A DNA stretch of 45,932 nt. Source: JBEKTY01 sp049515555 (lineage in GTDB: Bacteria; Planctomycetota; Planctomycetia; Pirellulales; Thermoguttaceae). The translations under genes were made by a program, and so were the position numbers. The stretch spans positions 1-45,932 of the forward strand of contig JBEKTY010000049.1 of NCBI GenBank assembly GCA_049515555.1, given 5' to 3'. The notes under the pieces were generated by a model that worked only from the letters and a program-made list of their open reading frames with translations, did no database searches and was not told the DNA's origin. Numbering within the stretch: position 1 is the stretch's first letter; every line of letters starts with the position of its first letter. Positions 41,352 to 45,932 of the stretch are shown piece after piece.

Positions 41352-43568
41352 CTATGGCGAGCCTCCCGCGGATTGTTGTCTGTTCAGTACAGCGCCCAAG
41401 AACGTGAGTATCTCCCGGGTCGGCCCGTCGTCTGGCAAGCCCAAGTCGGCATTTATCGTGGTGTGGTTCTTCCCGGCGGCCGGATACGCGGTTGCCGGAA
41501 CGCCCGCTTCCACCAGCGCCTTAACGAGCCGTTGCGATTGCGCTTTGGTTTCCGGGTGGCCTGCAACGTGAAGCACCAGGAAGGGCGGGATGTTCTTGCC
41601 CTTGGCGACATGGGTCACCGCCGATAGATCCTTCTGCAGTGCCTCGTCGCCGAACTTGATCCTGATGCTGGCCGCCCGCTTCCCTTTGGCGAGGATCGTG
41701 ATCTTCGGCAGTTTCTTCAGTTTCGTCGGGTCGCCGAAATCGAGTGTATAGCTGGCCGGCGGCCCCTCCTCGACCGCCTTGAGCTGCATCGGCAGGTCGT
41801 AGCTGTCGCCGTCGACCGGAACGCAGGCCTTGATCGCGGACAGGGGGATCCCTTCGGCCTTCAAGTACCTGTCGTCGATGCAAACCAGCGCGGCCAGTTG
41901 CGCCCCGGCGGAATGGCCCATGACGACGATGGTCGACGGGTCGCCGCCGTACTCCCGGATATGATCCCTGGTCCAGCGGATTGCCTTGGCGACGTCCGCG
42001 GCAATTTGTTTGATCGTCACGGCCGGGAACAAGCGGTAGTTGACGGAGACGAACACGAGTCCCTTGTCCACCATCGCCGGCGGTTTCTTGTCCATTTCGG
42101 ATTTGTCTCCTCGGTGCCAGCCGCCGCCATGGATCCACACGACGACCGGGAGATTCTTACCTTCGGCCGGAGCATAGACGTCCAACGTCTGCAACTCACT
42201 GCCCGGCTCGGCATAAGGCAACCCATGGTAGACCTTCGGCTTGGCACCGGCCAAGCCGGCGGCGCACTTCATCAGCGCCTGCCAGCCGTGTTGAAGCGGA
42301 TGAGGATAGACGTACGGCGTATAGTATTCGGCCGGCGCCTTCCCGTTGAAGAAATCCCGGCCTTCCTTGATCGTCGCCGCCTCGTTTGCATCCGCACGGC
42401 GGCTCGTTTCCATGCGCAGCGGCGCCCCATTGAAGGTGTTGTTCCATGCATAGCAGGGCGACGACTTGAAGACGCCGTCGACGTTCGTCGCCCAACCAAC
42501 CTGGCCGAAACACGGGTAGCCCGCCCCGACCTGGCCGGCGGGGATCTGGTTGCCGTCGAGGGGGTTTTTGCCGTCGGCCTTGGGGAAACCGGGCAAGTCG
42601 CGCCATGCCCTCTCGTTCCTCAGCTCGACGATGCGAATGTTGTAGGTTGTGCCCGTCACCGTGTTGTTGAAGACGATGGCCAGCCCCGCGCCGATGGTGA
42701 TGAAGCACTGCGGCCGGAAGTTGTTCAAACCGACCGCGGAGAAGGCATTGTCATAGATTTCGACGCTCTGGCTGCCATAGAGCCCCTGGCTCATGCCGGG
42801 CCGGTAGATTTCCAGTTGCGAATTGAGGATCTTGTTGTGCCGGATCACGGTCCGCGCGCCGTTGGAAGGCACGATCCAAGGGTTGTTGCCCGTGGGGTTC
42901 ACAACCTCCGGGCTAAAATGGGCCTCGTTGTCCTCAAAGTAGACGGCCTCGGCGCTACCCAGGCCGAGCGGCTTGCGGTAGTTCGCGGCGCCGGGTCCCT
43001 GGTACATGATCGTCTGAGCTAGGCGATTCTTCTTGAGGGCGTGAAAGTAGCAGTGGTCGATCAAGCCATAGGTGTCTCCGTTGATCGTCATCATCCGATC
43101 CATATTCAGGAACTTGCAGTGGTCCACGCGGAAGTTCTTGCAATTTCCGCCGATCACGATCTCGCCGGCCCACACTCCCGCGTCGGGGAGCCCGGTTCCG
43201 TCGAAGGTCATGCCCGTGATCCGGAAAGGCTTTCCTTCCATTCCATTGATCACGAACGGCTCGTCGCCGGCGGCCCTGCTGGTCTCATCGCGAATAATTG
43301 TCTTGTCGATTCCGGCGCCCTGGATGGTGATGGCCTTCATTTTGGCCCAATGGCCAGTGTTCCATCCCCTGGTCCACACGGCTGTCCCGGCGGGAAGTTG
43401 GACGGTATCGCCGTCCTTGGCCGCGTCGATCGCCTCCCAGACGGCCTCCGGCGTCAGCGCCGCAACCGTGCGAGTCTCGGCACGGACGTTTCTGGGCAGC
43501 AGACCATCCACAGCGACGAGGAAAGGCAATGCCAATAACAATCGGAATCGCGTGTTTCTGATTCTCAT
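41352..43568 (-). CDS. Fusion of beta-helix (pectate-lyase-like) and alpha/beta-hydrolase esterase
   Basis: A 738-residue exported protein. Signal peptide FRLLLALPFLVAVDGLLPRN. Residues about 30-420 form a parallel beta-helix (GDTVQLPAGTAVWTRGW, ITIQGAGIDKTIIRDETS, KNFRVDHCKFLNMDRMMTIN). Residues about 440-738 are a BD-FAE/carboxylesterase-type hydrolase with oxyanion HGGGW, nucleophile GHSAGAQLAAL, a candidate Asp near VLHVAGHPETK, and His in GKNHTTINADLG. Joining a polysaccharide-binding or cleaving helix to a deacylating esterase suggests one-step processing of acylated polysaccharide. ATG 43568 is favoured because the leader follows at once; upstream ATGs at 43583 and 43718 precede it. 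Confidence 0.85.
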   Translation of the reverse strand: MRIRNTRFRLLLALPFLVAVDGLLPRNVRAETRTVAALTPEAVWEAIDAAKDGDTVQLPAGTAVWTRGWNTGHWAKMKAITIQGAGIDKTIIRDETSRAAGDEPFVINGMEGKPFRITGMTFDGTGLPDAGVWAGEIVIGGNCKNFRVDHCKFLNMDRMMTINGDTYGLIDHCYFHALKKNRLAQTIMYQGPGAANYRKPLGLGSAEAVYFEDNEAHFSPEVVNPTGNNPWIVPSNGARTVIRHNKILNSQLEIYRPGMSQGLYGSQSVEIYDNAFSAVGLNNFRPQCFITIGAGLAIVFNNTVTGTTYNIRIVELRNERAWRDLPGFPKADGKNPLDGNQIPAGQVGAGYPCFGQVGWATNVDGVFKSSPCYAWNNTFNGAPLRMETSRRADANEAATIKEGRDFFNGKAPAEYYTPYVYPHPLQHGWQALMKCAAGLAGAKPKVYHGLPYAEPGSELQTLDVYAPAEGKNLPVVVWIHGGGWHRGDKSEMDKKPPAMVDKGLVFVSVNYRLFPAVTIKQIAADVAKAIRWTRDHIREYGGDPSTIVVMGHSAGAQLAALVCIDDRYLKAEGIPLSAIKACVPVDGDSYDLPMQLKAVEEGPPASYTLDFGDPTKLKKLPKITILAKGKRAASIRIKFGDEALQKDLSAVTHVAKGKNIPPFLVLHVAGHPETKAQSQRLVKALVEAGVPATAYPAAGKNHTTINADLGLPDDGPTREILTFLGAVLNRQQSAGGSP

Positions 43569-43816
43569 CGCCACATTCCCCATGCGGTCTTGCAACTCTT
43601 GGACCAGGTCATGCTTCAGTATAACAGCCGTTGAAGCGGATAACACACCTCGGGCGATGTGACCGAAGCAGCTTAGCCATGGCGCCCGTGTTCCCAGAAA
43701 ACGGTGCGTACGCGTCACCGCGCGATGACCTCTTGGAAAGACGGCTAGTTGACCATCGAGTTCCCATCAGTTACGATGTGGGCGGACAAGCGCTCAGACG
43801 CGAAAGGAACTTCGTG

Positions 43817-44791
43817 ATGCGTATCAGCACCGCTCGGCATCCGCAACATCGTCCCGCCGGCCGGGTGTGCGACCGTCGCCGTTTCCTTGAGGCAGCTGTG
43901 GCGATCCCCGCCGCACTGGCCGCCGCGCAGCCGCTGCACGCGGAGGCCCCCGTTAGCCAAGCAAAGCCCGCGGAGGCCACTCCCATGCCGCAGATCCGTT
44001 TGGGCAAGCACCCGGTTTCGCGGCTGATCCTCGGCGTGCACGACTTCGTGGGCGCCCACATGCCTTTCCACGGGAAGGACGCCGAGGCCTACTACACGCC
44101 GGAGCGAATCCTCCAGACGCTGCGGCACTGCGAAGACCTAGGCATCAACGCCTGGCAAGCCCCCGAAAATGGGCCTCTGCTGGACACCTACATCCAGTAC
44201 CGCCGCGCGGGCGGCAAGATGTTCGGCCTTGCGCTGACCCACGGCTCGGGCAAGGACGAGGACCTCCGCTCGCTAGCCAAGACCGAGGGCATCATCGGCA
44301 TTGCCCACCACGGGGAAGTGACCGACAGGCTGTTCAAGGAGGGGAAGTTCGACCTGATCCGGGACCGGCTCAGTCGCATTCGCGACACTGGGCTGCTGGT
44401 TGGCATCTCCACGCATATGCCGGCCGTGGTCGACGCGGTCGAGTCCAAGGGCTGGGACCTCGACTACTACATGACGTGCGTCTACGAGCGAAACCGCAGC
44501 GAGGCTGATCTCGTGAAGCTGATCGGGCGGGACGCCCTGCCGGTGGGCGAGCCCTTCCTCAAGAGCGACCCGCCGCGGATGTTCCGGGCGATCCAACAGA
44601 CAAAGCGCCCCTGCCTGGCATTCAAGATCCTGGCTGCCGGGCGGCGTCGCGACGTGGCCCAGGCGTTTCGGGAGACCTTCGCGGCGATCAAGGCCACAGA
44701 CGCGGTCATTGTCGGGATTTACGACCGATACACGGACCAGGCTGCCGAGAACGCCGCCCTGACGAGAAGGTATGGCGCAGCACCGAGGTGA
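43817..44791 (+). CDS. Tat-exported AKR-like TIM-barrel protein
   Basis: A 324-residue protein. Twin-arginine leader (CDRRRFLEAAVAIPAALAAA). After it, MPQIRLGKHPVSRLILG resembles the first strand of aldo/keto reductase barrels. Further barrel-like strands are LGINAWQAPENGPLLDTYIQ, KMFGLALTHGSG, GLLVGISTHMPAVVDAVES, LDYYMTCVYERNR, RPCLAFKILAAGRR and TDAVIVGIYDRY. The usual AKR catalytic Tyr/Lys/His set is not clearly conserved, so activity may differ. AAGGA lies 8 nt before the ATG. It is divergent from the beta-helix/esterase gene (248-nt spacer), so the two may be coregulated. Confidence 0.7.
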   Translation: MRISTARHPQHRPAGRVCDRRRFLEAAVAIPAALAAAQPLHAEAPVSQAKPAEATPMPQIRLGKHPVSRLILGVHDFVGAHMPFHGKDAEAYYTPERILQTLRHCEDLGINAWQAPENGPLLDTYIQYRRAGGKMFGLALTHGSGKDEDLRSLAKTEGIIGIAHHGEVTDRLFKEGKFDLIRDRLSRIRDTGLLVGISTHMPAVVDAVESKGWDLDYYMTCVYERNRSEADLVKLIGRDALPVGEPFLKSDPPRMFRAIQQTKRPCLAFKILAAGRRRDVAQAFRETFAAIKATDAVIVGIYDRYTDQAAENAALTRRYGAAPR

Positions 44792-44874
44792 CGCTCAAGG
44801 AGTCCCGGTCAATTAGTCCAATCATCTTGCGCGCGGAGGTGCGACACTCCTCTGGTAATTCTGCCTCATCCCCA

Positions 44875-45143
44875 ACGCGTCGGTGGCGCACACGAATGGC
44901 ACGTAGATTTTCGTAACTCGTTTGTCAGCTAGGCTTTAACCAAGCTGTCGTTGCAGTACGTGCTTTGAGCCGGAGTTGCGAGGAATTTGCGCGAGTCGAG
45001 TCCCGTTCGGAAAACTCGACGCGGCGATGATTCCGCGTCAGCAAAAACGAGAACCCAGCATAGCTGTGATAGTAATGCTTAAGCGTTGAAACCAAACGGC
45101 TTACGAAGAACTACGTGCCATTCGTGGCGCACACCGACGCACG
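44875..45143. repeat. Inverted-repeat-bounded ~270-bp element (MITE-like)
   Basis: The left arm (44875-about 44925) and the reverse complement of the right arm (about 45090-45143) align over roughly 50 nt. They include the exact block CTACGTGCCATTCGTG and continue into TTCGTAA and CGTTT. The interior has visibly more A and T than the flanks and no gene. The left boundary sequence also occurs at 41050-41100, implying more than one copy. The rest of 44792-45446 holds no gene. Confidence 0.6.
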
Positions 45144-45390
45144 TTGGCAGCTTGCGCTCACCGGCTTCGGTTGGACACACCGGCGCGATTTAGGCAACGC
45201 CGACACCGCGCGCTGAAGCCCGGTGTTCCTCACGCCAGAGGAGTAGCGCTCCAGCATGCAAGTGATCGATTCGGCAGTCCCGGAATCCCGAGCCACGGCT
45301 GCTCGCAACCGAGCTCGTCGGGTCATCGCCGCGCCCGCTGTATGTGGGAAGTGCCCGAAAGAGCCCGGTGGCCGGAAGTGGCCGAAGAGA

Positions 45391-45412
45391 ACCCCGGGTC
45401 GCGTCCCGGGGT
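45391..45412 (-). terminator. Rho-independent-type hairpin after HARE-HTH gene
   Basis: A perfect 8-bp stem ACCCCGGG/CCCGGGGT with a 6-nt loop, followed on the minus strand by TTCTCTT. It lies about 35 nt beyond the stop at 45447. Confidence 0.5.
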
Positions 45413-45446
45413 AGAAAGAGGTGGGAAATCAGCAAATCGCCTTGGC

Positions 45447-45752
45447 TCAGGCGTGGGCGAACTTGCCCCGGTCGGCCTTGCTGAAGCGGGACTCCTTGCC
45501 CTTGGCCTTGATCTCGCGGATGATCGCGCTGTAGACCGTGGCGTGGGGCGTCTTGCCGCCGGGCGACTTCCAATAGCCCTTGGCCTCGGCCGCCGCGACC
45601 ATTTCCTTGGCCGTCATCGGCTGGCCGGACTCCTCGAGCACCTTGGCCGCGGCGTCCAGGCCGCTCATCCGCTTTTCCTTGGGCTCCTTCTTGGCCCGCG
45701 TCCGCTTGGCCTTTCCGGCCTTGCCCCGGGCGGCCGGCTGGGCGGTGGCCAC
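45447..45752 (-). CDS. HARE-HTH domain protein (downstream part of an interrupted gene)
   Basis: A 101-residue part begins in a basic Ala/Lys linker (GKAGKAKRTRAKKEPKEKR) and continues with a HARE-HTH (HB1/Asxl-type, pfam05066-like) winged helix. Its key segments are LDAAAKVLEESGQPMTAKEM, VAAAEAKGYWKSPGGKTPHA and TVYSAIIREIKAKG. In planctomycetes such proteins are presumed DNA- or nucleoid-associated regulators. The coding frame continues upstream past an in-frame TAG at 45824-45822 to the end of the window, so GTG 45752 may be only an artificial start. ATG at 45668 would leave just the HTH domain. Confidence 0.75.
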   Translation of the reverse strand: MATAQPAARGKAGKAKRTRAKKEPKEKRMSGLDAAAKVLEESGQPMTAKEMVAAAEAKGYWKSPGGKTPHATVYSAIIREIKAKGKESRFSKADRGKFAHA

Positions 45753-45821
45753 CTCTTCGCCCCTGGGCGCCGACGATTCCGCCGGTTGGGCCTCGGCCGG
45801 GGCCTTGGCCTTCCGGCCGCC

Positions 45822-45932
45822 CTAGCCCTTCCGGCCGCCCGCCGGGGCACCGTCGCCGCCCACGGCCGCCCGCAGGCGCTGGGCCGACTGGATGCGGACC
45901 TTCTTGCCCGTGGCCAGGTTCGTGGCGCCCCA
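45822..45932 (-). pseudogene. Upstream part of the HARE-HTH gene, ended by an in-frame TAG, runs off window
   Basis: Frame from the window edge: WGATNLATGKKVRIQSAQRL then RAAVGGDGAPAGGRKG, then TAG (45824-45822), continuing in the same frame with GGRKAKAPAEAQPAESS into the HTH protein. Sequence on both sides of the stop has the same GGRK repeat and codon bias. The TAG could be a single-base change of AAG (Lys). Confidence 0.6.

Noticed and set aside
41186..41407. 73-codon plus-strand frame in the spacer
   Set aside because: It starts inside a dispersed repeat, overlaps the end of the minus-strand esterase gene and has no ribosome binding site or motif.

Overview
The window reads as a chromosomal segment of a GC-rich planctomycete, probably of the Pirellulales type. 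The main reason is the gene content: an adjacent trio encoding a DUF1549/DUF1553 (PSCyt2/PSD1) protein, a Tat-exported DUF1501 protein and an exported protein with pre-peptidase C-terminal (PPC) domains. It also carries many large secreted beta-helix, PQQ-like, SGNH and other carbohydrate-active proteins, weak or absent Shine-Dalgarno sites before several genes, and dense dispersed palindromic repeats that extend into reading frames. No rRNA, CRISPR array or intact tRNA was seen.

Layout. 0-12 kb is housekeeping and mixed: a LOG-family Rossmann protein, a small conserved protein, a greatly enlarged Tex protein with a translationally coupled partner, a GYF_2 membrane protein, an exported spermidine-synthase-like protein, an orphan GroES next to a MOFRL-type glycerate 2-kinase, a secreted CE1-type esterase and an FG-GAP/VCBS protein. 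12.1-16.4 kb is a tight minus-strand surface-glycan operon: GT2 glycosyltransferase, STELLO/DUF288-like glycosyltransferase, sugar-nucleotide epimerase and multi-membrane GT-C glycosyltransferase. The first three genes overlap by 4 and 8 nt.

16.5-27.7 kb is a block of secreted carbohydrate-active or beta-helix proteins (GH141-like helix, SGNH hydrolase, PQQ-like propeller, helix plus PKD, unassigned TIM-barrel hydrolase). It lies between two degenerate tRNA 3' halves in the same orientation. Its right end holds a roughly 620-bp element with 46-bp imperfect terminal inverted repeats. It also contains a C-terminal scrap of a sialate O-acetylesterase and another coding scrap.

28.3-35.8 kb is the planctomycete trio, with two oddities: about 640 residues of Ala/Lys-rich coiled coil replace the expected haem domain in front of DUF1549, and a zinc ribbon lies inside the exported PPC protein. 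36.4-44.8 kb holds a 1382-residue LamG + CBM9-like + DUF6067 glycosidase-like protein, a beta-helix/esterase fusion and a Tat-exported AKR-like barrel. These are separated by repeat-rich gene-poor spacers. The right edge carries a HARE-HTH gene split by an in-frame amber codon and running off the window.

The secreted enzymes together suggest an organism that degrades complex, acetylated or sulfated polysaccharides and makes its own surface glycan. Function names rest on motifs read by eye; no database search was possible.
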